Positions 53,895-63,855 of a stretch of DNA of 64,000 nucleotides are shown in pieces. The DNA is from JANRIG01 sp033765235 (lineage in GTDB: Bacteria > Bacteroidota > Bacteroidia > Cytophagales > UBA9547), in NCBI GenBank assembly GCA_033765235.1, contig JANRIG010000011.1, positions 24,107 through 88,106 on the forward strand. Direction: 5' to 3'. A program made the translations under genes and the position numbers. How positions within the stretch are numbered: position 1 is the stretch's first letter; every line of letters starts with the position of its first letter. The notes below the pieces were generated by a model. That model was given only the letters and a program-made list of their open reading frames with translations, did no database searches and was not told where the DNA came from.

Positions 53895-55349
53895 TTATTT
53901 ATATCTTTTATGTTGTTTTTTGCGATGTAGGCTAAATGCTTGCGCCTGCTCCAATTTGGCCCTGCCAAATACAAAATTCATGCCTATTCTGAAGTTAAAT
54001 GTTTTAGAGTCTGTAGGAATATACAATTTTTTACCACTTTCCATGCCTGTCTGTATAGCTCCTGATATAGCCAATATATTGTCCGACACAAAATATATCT
54101 GTACCGGGCCCGGCTTAAATACAAAACCTGCACCAAAATTGGTCACCCCATATTGGTTTGACGCACTGCCTGTGATGCTGAAAAAACGTGCCATTTTCAC
54201 TTGTGCAGATACTGCGAAGCCTGGGCGCCATTTGAAATATTGCTGCATAAACAAGGTGGCTTGTAGCATGATGCGTGGTGTAATTTCCCACTTGAATATA
54301 CCATAAAAACTGGGTGTGAGCCACTTAGTATAAGCCTGTCCGCCTTTAGTTTTTGGGGTGAGGCGGCTGGAAAGCGAGTCTACAAACTCACCGGCGGAGA
54401 TAGACTCACCGTTGAGTAGTCCTTTGGCAATATCTACTCCTCTGAAAGTGGTAGCCTCGCCATCAAAGGCTATTTCTACAGGGTTTGTACGCCAAGTGAT
54501 GAAACCTAAATTATTGGCATTGACCATGAGTGCTACATTTTTGCGAAATAAATACCCAAGACCAATATCACCTCCAAAGCCTCTGTTGTTGAACCCAAAT
54601 TCCGGATTGTCTACGTTTTTGTATGCTTTAGCATTATCATCATACCTTATAAATGGATTTGACATGCGTGCAGTACCGTTAAATTTGAATGACAGGTCAT
54701 ACATATCTTTGTCTACATTGAGAAAAAAGTCATCAGAGTAAACATCCAGATTAGCAATGCCTTGCAAAAATTTTACTCTGGCAGAGTACATCATGCGGCG
54801 TCCTTTGCGCGAGATGCCCAGTACGTATTCGTTGTAGGCTGTCATATTGGCACCAAAGCCTGATAGATTCAAATCTTTGCCTACACCGTTTTCATCTATG
54901 GTGCCTCCATACACTAATCTTGAAAAGTCTGCCGGAAAATTAATAATTCCAAAACCACGCTGACTTACGTTGAATGAGAGGTGAAAAGAGCGCATTTTTA
55001 CCCATGCGTGAAGAATATCAATGTTTTGGTTGAGCGATACAAAATGTGGTCCGGAGGCAAAGGCATCTGAAAGTTTACGAAATGAGAAGTATTTTTTGGT
55101 GGTACCGTCAGAATGTGTGGAGTCAAGCGTGATATTAGCGTAATTGAACCCTGTATTGGCATACCCTACATATATAGATGATATGCCCGGCAATCCAAAA
55201 CCAAAGGTGTTATCGGGCTGTGCCATACCATTCATGTATGTAGATTGGAATACATGCTCCATGGTGCCGAGTGTAAACTCTGCCTGCGATGTGGCATATT
55301 TGTTAATAAAGCAAACAAGTGTGATGAATAGTAAATATTTTTTTACCAT
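53895..55349 (-). CDS. DUF5723 outer-membrane barrel protein
   Basis: This 484-residue exported protein has a signal peptide (about 1-21). The N-terminal stretch QSTYMNGMAQPDNTFGFGLPG and later SFHLSFNVSQRGFGIINFPA match DUF5723 barrels. It ends in a strand-rich region with a basic tail (SLHRKKQHKRYK) that extends beyond the barrel. It sits 20 bases upstream of the OmpA gene and three bases after the lipoprotein gene. The family is encoded next to OmpA/PorE-like proteins, so an outer-membrane complex is plausible. The exact role is unknown. Confidence 0.75.
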   Translation of the reverse strand: MVKKYLLFITLVCFINKYATSQAEFTLGTMEHVFQSTYMNGMAQPDNTFGFGLPGISSIYVGYANTGFNYANITLDSTHSDGTTKKYFSFRKLSDAFASGPHFVSLNQNIDILHAWVKMRSFHLSFNVSQRGFGIINFPADFSRLVYGGTIDENGVGKDLNLSGFGANMTAYNEYVLGISRKGRRMMYSARVKFLQGIANLDVYSDDFFLNVDKDMYDLSFKFNGTARMSNPFIRYDDNAKAYKNVDNPEFGFNNRGFGGDIGLGYLFRKNVALMVNANNLGFITWRTNPVEIAFDGEATTFRGVDIAKGLLNGESISAGEFVDSLSSRLTPKTKGGQAYTKWLTPSFYGIFKWEITPRIMLQATLFMQQYFKWRPGFAVSAQVKMARFFSITGSASNQYGVTNFGAGFVFKPGPVQIYFVSDNILAISGAIQTGMESGKKLYIPTDSKTFNFRIGMNFVFGRAKLEQAQAFSLHRKKQHKRYK

Positions 55350-55352
55350 GAA

Positions 55353-57098
55353 TTATTTTTTGTTATCGTTTTCAAAACTGAAGTTTATACCTGCATTGAG
55401 CGAAAGTTGTACTATGAGGCTGTCTTCGGGAAATATTTTTACATTGAGTCTGGGTATGCCTTTGTCATAGTCTTTGGTGTTCATGGCTGCTTTGATAAGT
55501 ACAAATTTTGCATTTCTGTCCAATTTTTCGAGCCTTTCTTTGCTTATGAATACTTCTATGGGTTTGGCAGGTTTAGACTCGCCGGTAGAGATACCATTTG
55601 CATCTACAGGGGCCGCTACTATGAAGCCTGATTCTGATTTTTCTTTGTTTGAGCTGAAAAGAGAGTCCACTACTTTATTATTGGCATCGAGAAACTGAAA
55701 TTGTACAATAAAGTCTATGGGCATTTGGTTGCGAAAGTTCATTTTAAAAGTAGCGTCTTGCAAATATCGTTTGGTATCTTCTACGGTAGTATTAGACTGG
55801 TTAAATGCATAATCTACTTTGCTGCGCAGGTCAAATAGTTTTACATTGCCCCAAAGCGGTATTTCAATATTAACTTTTGTTGCAAATCTTGACTTGTCAA
55901 GGATAAAGTCACTGTCTGAAGTTTTTGAGTTAGCATCTACCGACCACAGGAGACCGTATTCCAATTGCTTAGGACCTTTGAGGAATAATGTTTTGAGCAA
56001 CGCAGGGCTTATGGTAGTAACAAATGAAGTAAGTTCACCATTGTTTGACCTTGCCAAGCTGAATACTTGCGATGATATGGTACTCACTACATTATCCATC
56101 TTTGATATGGCACTGATTGGCGACATTTTTAAATCTGAGCGTATGCCTGTAGAGTTAAGAAAGTTTACTTTCACTATGGGGTTTTCAAAACCAAACTCTA
56201 CCTGAGGGTTGTCTGACTCATTGTTTTTGAATGGCTCGAGGGAGATAGTTTGCAGGTCAAGTTTGCCGTTTTCTACGATGGGCAGCTCAAAATTGCCGAG
56301 TTTGGTCACTATTTTTTTCCACTTAGGGTTGTCCATGCGGAAAGAGATGAATGAGAGATTGGCTAATGAGGAGGTTTGTTTAGGGCTAGCTCCGTTGGTA
56401 GATTGGGGGTCTGTAAATGTAACTTTTGTTGTACGTATATTAAATGAATTTGACCCACTCAGTTTTAATGTGTAGCCTGCTAATGTTACAATTTTTTTGT
56501 TAGCATTAATGTCAGAATCTTTATTAATCTTGAATGAGAACTTGATAGGATTGTTTTGAGCATCAGTAATATTATCTATTAATATGTCAAGATTTGCAAA
56601 TTCATCGCCACCATAAGCCATTTCCATACTCATAGTACCTCCTTTAAACTCTATGGTTTTAGTGTCTGAGTTGAGCAAAAAGTCGTCTTGCTTGTTGGGG
56701 CTTCCGGTGCCTGACTCTCCTATTTTGAAGCTAAGTGACGGTAATGTGGTAAGTGCAGGTATTTCATTTTGACCGGGAGGTACCGGTATAGCGGGCAATG
56801 AGCTAACGGGTATGTTTTGTGAGGGCAATACTATGAGCTCCTCGAAAGTAGGGAAAAAGGCTGTGTCAGGGTCAAAGTAGAAGCTGTAGTAGCCTTGCTC
56901 ATTGGGTCTTATAGAGAATTCATCATCTTCTAATTTGCTCACCACATCGTCTATCCGCAATGAGGAATAGATAAATGGCAAACCTACCCGTGTTTGAATA
57001 TCTTCAATCTTTTCGGGTTTTATGGTTTCTTTGAGGCAAGATGTAAAGAATACAATTATAATTGCCAGTATGGATATTCGATGTATGAATAATGTCAT
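55353..57098 (-). CDS. predicted lipoprotein of unknown function
   Basis: This 581-residue lipoprotein has signal ILAIIIVFFTSC with lipidated Cys21. The body is long and beta-rich with no family I recognise. Distinctive features are an acidic early segment, a Pro-rich stretch (VSSLPAIPVPPGQNEIPALT) and several clear strand blocks such as IKFSFKINKDSDINANKKIV. It is three bases upstream of the DUF5723 gene, so the three genes likely form one operon with OmpA. An outer-membrane assembly or type IX accessory role would fit the context. Confidence 0.65.
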   Translation of the reverse strand: MTLFIHRISILAIIIVFFTSCLKETIKPEKIEDIQTRVGLPFIYSSLRIDDVVSKLEDDEFSIRPNEQGYYSFYFDPDTAFFPTFEELIVLPSQNIPVSSLPAIPVPPGQNEIPALTTLPSLSFKIGESGTGSPNKQDDFLLNSDTKTIEFKGGTMSMEMAYGGDEFANLDILIDNITDAQNNPIKFSFKINKDSDINANKKIVTLAGYTLKLSGSNSFNIRTTKVTFTDPQSTNGASPKQTSSLANLSFISFRMDNPKWKKIVTKLGNFELPIVENGKLDLQTISLEPFKNNESDNPQVEFGFENPIVKVNFLNSTGIRSDLKMSPISAISKMDNVVSTISSQVFSLARSNNGELTSFVTTISPALLKTLFLKGPKQLEYGLLWSVDANSKTSDSDFILDKSRFATKVNIEIPLWGNVKLFDLRSKVDYAFNQSNTTVEDTKRYLQDATFKMNFRNQMPIDFIVQFQFLDANNKVVDSLFSSNKEKSESGFIVAAPVDANGISTGESKPAKPIEVFISKERLEKLDRNAKFVLIKAAMNTKDYDKGIPRLNVKIFPEDSLIVQLSLNAGINFSFENDNKK

Positions 57099-57316
57099 AA
57101 AATTTTACATTGTAAAAATTTGAGGTAAATATAGTATTTTTTTAATAGCAAAAAAAAATGTTATAAATTAATGCTACTAAAATTGCTATTATATATAAAT
57201 AGATTATTATATTCACTGGTTGCAAGGCAGGTGCCTTATCTTTTGCACACAATAATATTACAGGCTATTTACCATAGATTGGTATTGGTGATTGAATACA
57301 ATTTCTTACTAAAGTG

Positions 57317-59977
57317 CTATTGTACAAAACGCGCAGCATTTTGCAATGCCAACGGTATGCCGTTTGTATTTTTGCCTCCTGCTATGGCATAAAACGCTTG
57401 CCCGCCACCGCTGCCGTCTATATATGTTGCCAATTCTCGTATCATTTTATTGGCATCTAGTCCTTTGTCTTTGACCATATTTTCGGATATCATGATGGCA
57501 ATATATGGCTTGCCTTCTATGTCTGCAGCCATGATACATACCAAGTCAGGCACTTGATTTTTTAGTTCAAAAAGCAGTGTTTTGAGTGCCTCGGGCGATG
57601 ATACTTCAGCTTGAGATATCAATAGATTGGCACCATTCACATTCTTTATTTTTGACTTTTGATTTTTGGTTTCTGCTTTGATATATTCAATTTCATAAGT
57701 TTCTACCTTTTTTTGCAATAAGTTTTTTTCAGATATTAATATCTCAATAGCTTTGAGGGGGTCTTTGGCCTTGAGCATATAGTTGATTTGGTGTAGTGTA
57801 TTGGCTTGCTCTTGTATATAATTTTCGGCGGCGGCGGCGGTCACTGCCTCTATCCGCCTCACACCGGCAGCTACAGAGGTTTCAGATGTTATTTTAAAAA
57901 AACCTATTTCGCCTGTTGCCTTTACATGTGTGCCACCACAAAGCTCTACTGAGTAGGCAGGGTCAAAGGTGATTACGCGTACTTCATTGCCATATTTCTC
58001 GCCAAATAGTGCAGTAGCTCCCATCTGCAATGCTTGGCTGATAGGCACATTGCGTTTTTCGTCGAGGGGAATATTTTGTCTTATTTTGGTGTTTACCATT
58101 TTTTCTACCTCTATTATTTGCTCTGCTGTGACTTTGGTAAAGTGTGCAAAGTCGAACCTCAATACTTGGGGTGTGACTAAGCTGCCTTTTTGCGCTACAT
58201 GGCTACCCAGTATGCTGCGCAATGCAGATTGCAAAAGGTGTGTAGAGGTATGATTATAGGCTGTGCAGGTGCGCTTTTCTATGTCTATTTGTGCCCATAC
58301 ATTGCCTGTATTAAGTATTGATGCAGGTATATTTGCTACATCGTCAGGGGTGATGTGTACAATGAGGTCATTTTCTTTTTTGGTGTTAATAATATGTAAA
58401 GATAATGGTGTACCAGCAAAGGAGAGTGTGCCTGTATCGCCTATCTGCCCTCCACTTTCGGCATAAAATGGTGTTTGGGTTAATACTATTTGAAATAACA
58501 CGTCATCTTTGGTGCTTATTTTGCGGTATTTGACAATTTGTGCTTCACATGCGTATTCATCATAACCTATAAATTTTGTACTTCCTGAGTCTGTTTCTGT
58601 AGCTTGGGTTACATGCACCCAATCCGATTTTTCGGTTAAAGCAGCAGCTTTGGATCGGTTTTTTTGGTTTTCCATTTCGGTTTTAAAACCTATTTCATCT
58701 ACACTGTATCCGTTTTCGCGGGCTATGAGTGCGGTGAGGTCGTATGGGAAGCCATAGGTGTCGTAAAGTTCAAATGCTATAGAGCCTGTTACTATTTTTG
58801 ATGGTTGATTTTGTATATAGTTATCGAGCAGTTTTATACCATTTTCCAATGTTCTCAAAAATGATGCTTCTTCTTCCTTTATTACATTGGCTATAAAGTC
58901 TGATTGTTTGCCCAATTCTGTGAAAACATCTAAAATATGTGCTAAAATGGGTACTAATCTATACATAAATGGCTCTTTATAGCCTAAAAAAGTGTAGCCG
59001 TACCTCACTGCCCTCCGCAAAATACGCCTTATCACATATCCTGCTTTAGCGTTGGAGGGCAACTGTCCGTCGGCTATGGCAAATGCTACTGCCCTTATAT
59101 GGTCTACCACTACCCTCATGGCTATATCAGTTTTGCCAAATCCGTCAATGCCTTGTGTGTAAGTAAATTTGGTTTCTTTTTCAAGGTGTTGTATCAAGGG
59201 GATGAATATATCAGTGTCATAGTTAGAGGCCTTTCCTTGTATTACCCGTACAAGTCTTTCAAACCCCATACCTGTATCCACGTGCTTTGATGGCAACATT
59301 TCCAACGAGCCATCGGCTTTGCGGTTATATTGTATGAATACATTGTTCCATATTTCTATCACTTGTGGGTCATCGTTATTCACTCTTTCTGCACCCGGAG
59401 TTTGGTCTATTTCATGCTGTGGTCTTATATCTATGTGTATTTCAGAGCACGGACCGCACGGACCTTGGTCGCCCATTTCCCAAAAATTATCTTTTTTATT
59501 TCCTTTTAATATGTGAGAAGGTGCTACGTATTGTGTCCAAATATCGTATGATTCTTGGTCAAAGTCTAAGTTTTCCTTGCTGTCACCCTCAAATACAGTG
59601 ACATATAATCTATCTTTGGGCAACATGTATACCTCTGTGAGCAACTCCCAAGCCCATGAAATAGCTTCTTTTTTGAAATAGTCGCCAAAGCTCCAGTTGC
59701 CCAACATTTCAAACAGTGTATGGTGGTAGGTATCATAGCCTACATCTTCAAGGTCGTTGTGCTTTCCGGTGACCCTTAGGCATTTTTGTGTATCTGCAAT
59801 ACGTTTATTATCAGGCTTTTTGTTGCCCAAAAAATAATCTTTAAACTGGTTCATGCCTGCATTGGTAAACATGAGTGTGGGGTCGTTTTTGAGTACCAAC
59901 GGTGCAGAAGGTACTATGCTGTGCATCTTGGAGGCAAAAAAGTCTAAAAACTGTTTTCTGATTTCGCGAGAGGTCAT
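57317..59977 (-). CDS. alaS: alanine-tRNA ligase
   Basis: This 886-residue class II synthetase has the catalytic N-terminus MTSREIRKQFLDFFASKMHS, LMFTNAGMNQFKDYFLG and the active-site loop HHTLFEMLGNWSFGDYFKKEA. The editing domain has its zinc and catalytic motifs: HTSTHLLQSALRSILG and ELCGGTHVKATGEIGFFK. The C-terminal oligomerisation and DHHA1-type region (DGSGGGQAFYAIAGG) is complete. Length is normal. It stands alone, with divergent M23 peptidase upstream. Confidence 0.97.
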   Translation of the reverse strand: MTSREIRKQFLDFFASKMHSIVPSAPLVLKNDPTLMFTNAGMNQFKDYFLGNKKPDNKRIADTQKCLRVTGKHNDLEDVGYDTYHHTLFEMLGNWSFGDYFKKEAISWAWELLTEVYMLPKDRLYVTVFEGDSKENLDFDQESYDIWTQYVAPSHILKGNKKDNFWEMGDQGPCGPCSEIHIDIRPQHEIDQTPGAERVNNDDPQVIEIWNNVFIQYNRKADGSLEMLPSKHVDTGMGFERLVRVIQGKASNYDTDIFIPLIQHLEKETKFTYTQGIDGFGKTDIAMRVVVDHIRAVAFAIADGQLPSNAKAGYVIRRILRRAVRYGYTFLGYKEPFMYRLVPILAHILDVFTELGKQSDFIANVIKEEEASFLRTLENGIKLLDNYIQNQPSKIVTGSIAFELYDTYGFPYDLTALIARENGYSVDEIGFKTEMENQKNRSKAAALTEKSDWVHVTQATETDSGSTKFIGYDEYACEAQIVKYRKISTKDDVLFQIVLTQTPFYAESGGQIGDTGTLSFAGTPLSLHIINTKKENDLIVHITPDDVANIPASILNTGNVWAQIDIEKRTCTAYNHTSTHLLQSALRSILGSHVAQKGSLVTPQVLRFDFAHFTKVTAEQIIEVEKMVNTKIRQNIPLDEKRNVPISQALQMGATALFGEKYGNEVRVITFDPAYSVELCGGTHVKATGEIGFFKITSETSVAAGVRRIEAVTAAAAENYIQEQANTLHQINYMLKAKDPLKAIEILISEKNLLQKKVETYEIEYIKAETKNQKSKIKNVNGANLLISQAEVSSPEALKTLLFELKNQVPDLVCIMAADIEGKPYIAIMISENMVKDKGLDANKMIRELATYIDGSGGGQAFYAIAGGKNTNGIPLALQNAARFVQ

Positions 59978-60078
59978 ACCACTTTTTTTTTTCGATTTTT
60001 ATTTATTAATTTGCATTTGTAGCAAAAATTGGACTGCAAATATCATATTTTTAAGCAAAGCGTAAAAAATGATTTTTT

Positions 60079-61065
60079 ATGGCAAAAATTAAGTTTTATT
60101 ACAATACCGAAACCTGCAAATATGAAAGGGTGGTAACCAAAACATCAGACGTGGTGCTGAATGCGTTTGGTTTTGTGATTGCCTCGTTTTTGTGTGGCGG
60201 GCTCATACTTTTTGCATATTTCAGGTTTTTTGATTCCCCTAAAGAAAAATTATTGCGTTCAGAAAATCAACAGTTGCGACAAAATTTTGAATTAATAAAC
60301 CGTGAACTTGACGACATAGAAAAACGCACCTCCATGCTCCGTGAGCGCGACAACAATATATATAGAATAATATTTGAAAGCGAACCTATAAAAGTAGAAT
60401 TTTCCTCTTCAGGTGTCAATAATTCAAGCATAAATCTTATCAAATATTTAGATCCTGATTTTGACAAAGAGTATATCATAGACTACACTATGACCAAAAT
60501 TGATAAAATCAAAAGCCAAATAATCATACAAAACAAATCATATGATGAGCTTGCAGAAATAGCCTCCAACAAGGAGCAGCTATTGGCCGGCATACCTGCT
60601 ATCATGCCTATTTCCATAAAAAAGCTCAAAATGCTGGCTTCAGGCTTTGGTATGAGGATACACCCTATATATAAGGTGCGTAAGTTTCATACAGGGGTAG
60701 ATTTGGCTGCTATGCGCGGTACCCCCGTGGTAGCTACCGGCGATGGGGTGGTGAATATCCCTCATTTGGTAAGCGGATATGGCAATTTTATAGATGTAAA
60801 TCATGGCTATGGCTATGTGACCAGATATGCACACTTGCATAAGTACAAAGTGAGGGACGGACAAAGGGTGAAGCGTGGCGAGATAATAGGGTATGTAGGC
60901 AGTACAGGCACAGCTACAGCACCGCATCTGCACTATGAGGTGCTATACAAAGGCGAGGCGGTGAATCCTGTGTATCATTTTTTCAACGACCTCAATGCTA
61001 AAGAGTATGAAGAGATACTCAAACTGGCATCTGTAGAAAACCAGTCGCTGGGTGGCGCATGGTGA
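60079..61065 (+). CDS. M23-family peptidoglycan endopeptidase
   Basis: This 328-residue protein has an N-terminal membrane helix (about 30-50), a coiled coil (about 60-95) and a zinc-peptidase domain from about 190. Zinc-binding residues are His204 and Asp208 in KFHTGVDLA and His285 in PHLHYEV, with His252 in RYAHLHKY as catalytic. This is the standard M23 lysostaphin/LytM layout, so it likely cleaves peptide cross-links in the cell wall from the inner membrane. Start and length are normal. It is divergent from alaS. Confidence 0.9.
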   Translation: MAKIKFYYNTETCKYERVVTKTSDVVLNAFGFVIASFLCGGLILFAYFRFFDSPKEKLLRSENQQLRQNFELINRELDDIEKRTSMLRERDNNIYRIIFESEPIKVEFSSSGVNNSSINLIKYLDPDFDKEYIIDYTMTKIDKIKSQIIIQNKSYDELAEIASNKEQLLAGIPAIMPISIKKLKMLASGFGMRIHPIYKVRKFHTGVDLAAMRGTPVVATGDGVVNIPHLVSGYGNFIDVNHGYGYVTRYAHLHKYKVRDGQRVKRGEIIGYVGSTGTATAPHLHYEVLYKGEAVNPVYHFFNDLNAKEYEEILKLASVENQSLGGAW

Positions 61066-61075
61066 GAATTATAAA

Positions 61076-61780
61076 TTACTTTTTTGTGATAATCTTGGTT
61101 TGCACGCTTTGCCTCTCGTTCCAAAACTTTGCGTAAGTTTCTTTGTCTGTGAATCTTGAAATGAGCATATCGTCATAGTTGCCCCACAGTGCTATCACCA
61201 GTTCACATACTTCGCGCACCGGAAAGTGTGGCTGCTCGCTGCCTGTGATATAGTCGCAAAGTTTGTGATTTACCCAATATTGCTTGAGCATAGGGCTGGC
61301 ATTGCGGCGTATCATAAACCTGAGTCCGGAGCCTACGGCAAGCGGGTAGTCTATGATATCGTCGAACACGGTGGCTATTTCATGTTTTTGCAGTGCATAC
61401 TGTTCTTGTAGTGCTTGCAATGGCTCAGACTTGTCTTTGAAGCCTGCAAAAGCTGCCGTAAGATGCTCGCGTTCAGCAAAATGCAACCCAGTTTTGTTGT
61501 CTTGTGCAGTGATGATGGCTACTATGGGCAGCACTCCATGCAGTCTCCAATATGCATACCTGATGATATGCACCCCCATAGAGTCCACCTCAGCAAAACC
61601 ACTCGTTTTCTCTATGGCTTTGATGCCATCATTGAACACACCGTCCCAATCGAATACAAAACACTTAATATTTTTTAACTTAAATGCCAAATCTGTGGGT
61701 GGTATGATAAATTCGCCCCCCAATTGGGTAAACATTTGTGCCGTTTCGGCAATGATGTCTTTCGAAAATTTTATTGGCAT
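61076..61780 (-). CDS. KdsC-like HAD phosphatase
   Basis: The frame is open from 61819, but ATG at 61780 gives a cleaner N-terminus (MPIKFSKDIIAETAQMFTQL); 234 residues. The HAD active site is present: DxD in VFDWDGVFNDG, the Thr in IVAIITAQDNKTG, the Lys in FAGFKDKSEP and the acidic pair in VFDDIIDYPLA. It resembles 3-deoxy-D-manno-octulosonate 8-phosphate phosphatase (KdsC), but it is longer at both ends than the usual 170 residues, so another sugar phosphate is possible. It converges with the M23 gene. Confidence 0.72.
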   Translation of the reverse strand: MPIKFSKDIIAETAQMFTQLGGEFIIPPTDLAFKLKNIKCFVFDWDGVFNDGIKAIEKTSGFAEVDSMGVHIIRYAYWRLHGVLPIVAIITAQDNKTGLHFAEREHLTAAFAGFKDKSEPLQALQEQYALQKHEIATVFDDIIDYPLAVGSGLRFMIRRNASPMLKQYWVNHKLCDYITGSEQPHFPVREVCELVIALWGNYDDMLISRFTDKETYAKFWNERQSVQTKIITKK

Positions 61781-61882
61781 ATATTTTGTAATTAAGGTTG
61801 CTAAAATAGTGGGTAGCAAACATAAATTTTACCATTATTGCAAAAAATATCAATTTTGATAACATAATATAGATTTAATAAT

Positions 61883-62830
61883 ATGAAAATTAATATAAAA
61901 ACACTGCTTATAGTAGTAGGAGCACTTGCTGTGTTGCTTGTAGTAACCAAACTTTATAAAGCCCCTAAGTCTGAAAAAACACTCAAAACTGATATATTAG
62001 AACTTGACTCTGCCAAAATTGCAGGTATTTACATTTACCCCAAAGGCTCACTTACTGATCCACTAAAAATATCATGGAGTGGCGGAGACTATAAAGTATC
62101 AAAAAATGATAAAGCCTATGATGCAGACAAAAAAGCTGTACAACAACTCTTGAATGAAATATTAGCCATAAAATCGCAAGGACTTGCCTCAAAAAACAAA
62201 GCCAAATGGCGCGACTTTGATGTGACAGACTCACTGGGCATACGTGTAAAAGTGCTCAAAAATGATGATGAAGTATTACAAGAGTTTATAGTGGGCAAAT
62301 TCACATACGAGCAAGGAAATAGCAGCAACCCATATGGTGGCATATCGGGCACATCCTATGTAAGACTTGCCGATGAAGATGAGATATATACCGTGAAAGG
62401 GTTTTTAGTGTTTAGTTTCAACCGCGATATTAACTCTTTCAGAAACAAGCTGCTGATAGAGGCCGTGAGTGCAAATATTAACAAAATTACACTAACATAC
62501 CCGCTCGACAGTGGATTTGTATTGACTAAAAATAACAATGCATGGACGCTGAATATGACCAAAACAGACTCTGTAGCTGTGCAAAGCTACCTCAGTATGC
62601 TATCAACCAAAAGTGCCGAAGAGTTTTATGATGAGCCATTAACCTCATTGCCCACACACACGTTAAAAATAGAAGGTGCAGGAATGGCAGCTATTGAAAT
62701 CACTGCATACCCATTGCCCGACGGCAACTATGCAATAAAAAGTACACTAAACCCCAAAGCTGTGTTCAAAACTTTGCCCTCGGGCTTATTCGCAGACTTA
62801 TTTAAATCTAAAAATTATTTTGTGAAATAA
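61883..62830 (+). CDS. DUF4340 membrane-anchored protein
   Basis: This 315-residue protein has one N-terminal membrane helix (KTLLIVVGALAVLLVVTK) and a beta-rich periplasmic part typical of DUF4340, with WRDFDVTDSLGIRVKVL and SFNRDINSFRNKLL. Such proteins are often encoded with ABC exporters of the Gld type; none is beside it here. The intergenic gap on the right is 76 bases before the peroxiredoxin. Its role is unknown. Confidence 0.72.
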   Translation: MKINIKTLLIVVGALAVLLVVTKLYKAPKSEKTLKTDILELDSAKIAGIYIYPKGSLTDPLKISWSGGDYKVSKNDKAYDADKKAVQQLLNEILAIKSQGLASKNKAKWRDFDVTDSLGIRVKVLKNDDEVLQEFIVGKFTYEQGNSSNPYGGISGTSYVRLADEDEIYTVKGFLVFSFNRDINSFRNKLLIEAVSANINKITLTYPLDSGFVLTKNNNAWTLNMTKTDSVAVQSYLSMLSTKSAEEFYDEPLTSLPTHTLKIEGAGMAAIEITAYPLPDGNYAIKSTLNPKAVFKTLPSGLFADLFKSKNYFVK

Positions 62831-62906
62831 ATATTATAACATTTAAACTAACTTGCCCAATATCTTGTTAATTGCATTATAAATATTAAACCTAACTATA
62901 AATAAT

Positions 62907-63536
62907 ATGTCTCTCGTAGGAAAAAAAGCCCCCCATTTCTCAGCCCCGGCTGTACTCAAAGGTTATGAAATTGTAGAAGATTTCTCACTCAAGCAATATG
63001 AAGGTAAAAAGTATGTGGTATTCTTCTTTTACCCCAAAGATTTTACATTTGTATGCCCTACCGAAATACATGCTTTTCAAGCAAAAATCAAAGAATTTGA
63101 AAAACGCAATGCTGTAGTGGTAGGCTGCTCTACAGACACAGAAAACTCGCACTTGGCATGGCTATCTATACCCAAAGACAAAGGAGGAATACAGGGAGTG
63201 ACCTATCCCATAGTAGCAGACACTGCCAAAACCATAGCCGCAAACTACGGAGTATTGGGAGGCGACTATAACTATAATGAAAACGGTGAAATGGCTTTTG
63301 AAGGCTCTCCCATAGCATACAGAGGTACATTTTTGATAGACAAAGAAGGAATAGTGAGGCACGAGGTGGTAAACTTCTTCCCTATAGGTCGCAGCATAGA
63401 CGAGGAAATACGCACCCTTGATGCACTGATACATAGCGAAGAAAATGGAGAAGTATGCCCAGCCGACTGGAAATCAGGCGATGAAGCCATGAAAGAAAGT
63501 GTAGAAAGCACTGCCAGCTATCTTGCTAAGCATTGA
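62907..63536 (+). CDS. two-cysteine peroxiredoxin (AhpC/Prx type)
   Basis: This 209-residue thiol peroxidase has peroxidatic Cys50 in FYPKDFTFVCPTEIH and resolving Cys184 in GEVCPADWKSG. GRSIDEEIRTLDAL and VVNFFPIGRS precede the resolving site. It reduces hydrogen peroxide and organic peroxides in the cytoplasm using thioredoxin or an AhpF-type reductase; no reductase gene lies in this window. Length is normal. Confidence 0.94.
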   Translation: MSLVGKKAPHFSAPAVLKGYEIVEDFSLKQYEGKKYVVFFFYPKDFTFVCPTEIHAFQAKIKEFEKRNAVVVGCSTDTENSHLAWLSIPKDKGGIQGVTYPIVADTAKTIAANYGVLGGDYNYNENGEMAFEGSPIAYRGTFLIDKEGIVRHEVVNFFPIGRSIDEEIRTLDALIHSEENGEVCPADWKSGDEAMKESVESTASYLAKH

Positions 63537-63688
63537 TTATTTTTGATTTGAGATTTAAGATTGGGATTTTTATCTTACCAAGATTTAATTCTTTCCAAAA
63601 AATAAACAATTTATTAATTTGGAAATGTGATAATATATAAATTTTGCAGCATAATATGTCATGCTGAGGGTTAATTTTTTACAAAAAA

Positions 63689-63855
63689 GTCAATATAATT
63701 GACGTCCCGCTGTTCGACAAGTTAGCATAGCGATTGTCGAACGACAGATAAAAGAAGATTTTTAATCTTCATAATACAAAATTTTTATTTTTGTGCTATG
63801 GCTTTGACTTATAGTATTCCTTCCGCTTGGCTTGTTGGTGAAGAACACCAACAAG
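63689..63855. repeat. cluster of four inverted repeats before a transposase fragment
   Basis: Four perfect hairpins lie in 167 bases. They are GTCAAT/ATTGAC (63689-63703), GTTCGACAA/TTGTCGAAC (63712-63720 with 63734-63742), GAAGATT/AATCTTC (63754-63770) and CTTGTTGGTG/CACCAACAAG (63831-63840 with 63846-63855). The last one ends just before the transposase reading frame. This is the arrangement expected of REP/BIME-type elements around a RAYT gene. Confidence 0.6.
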
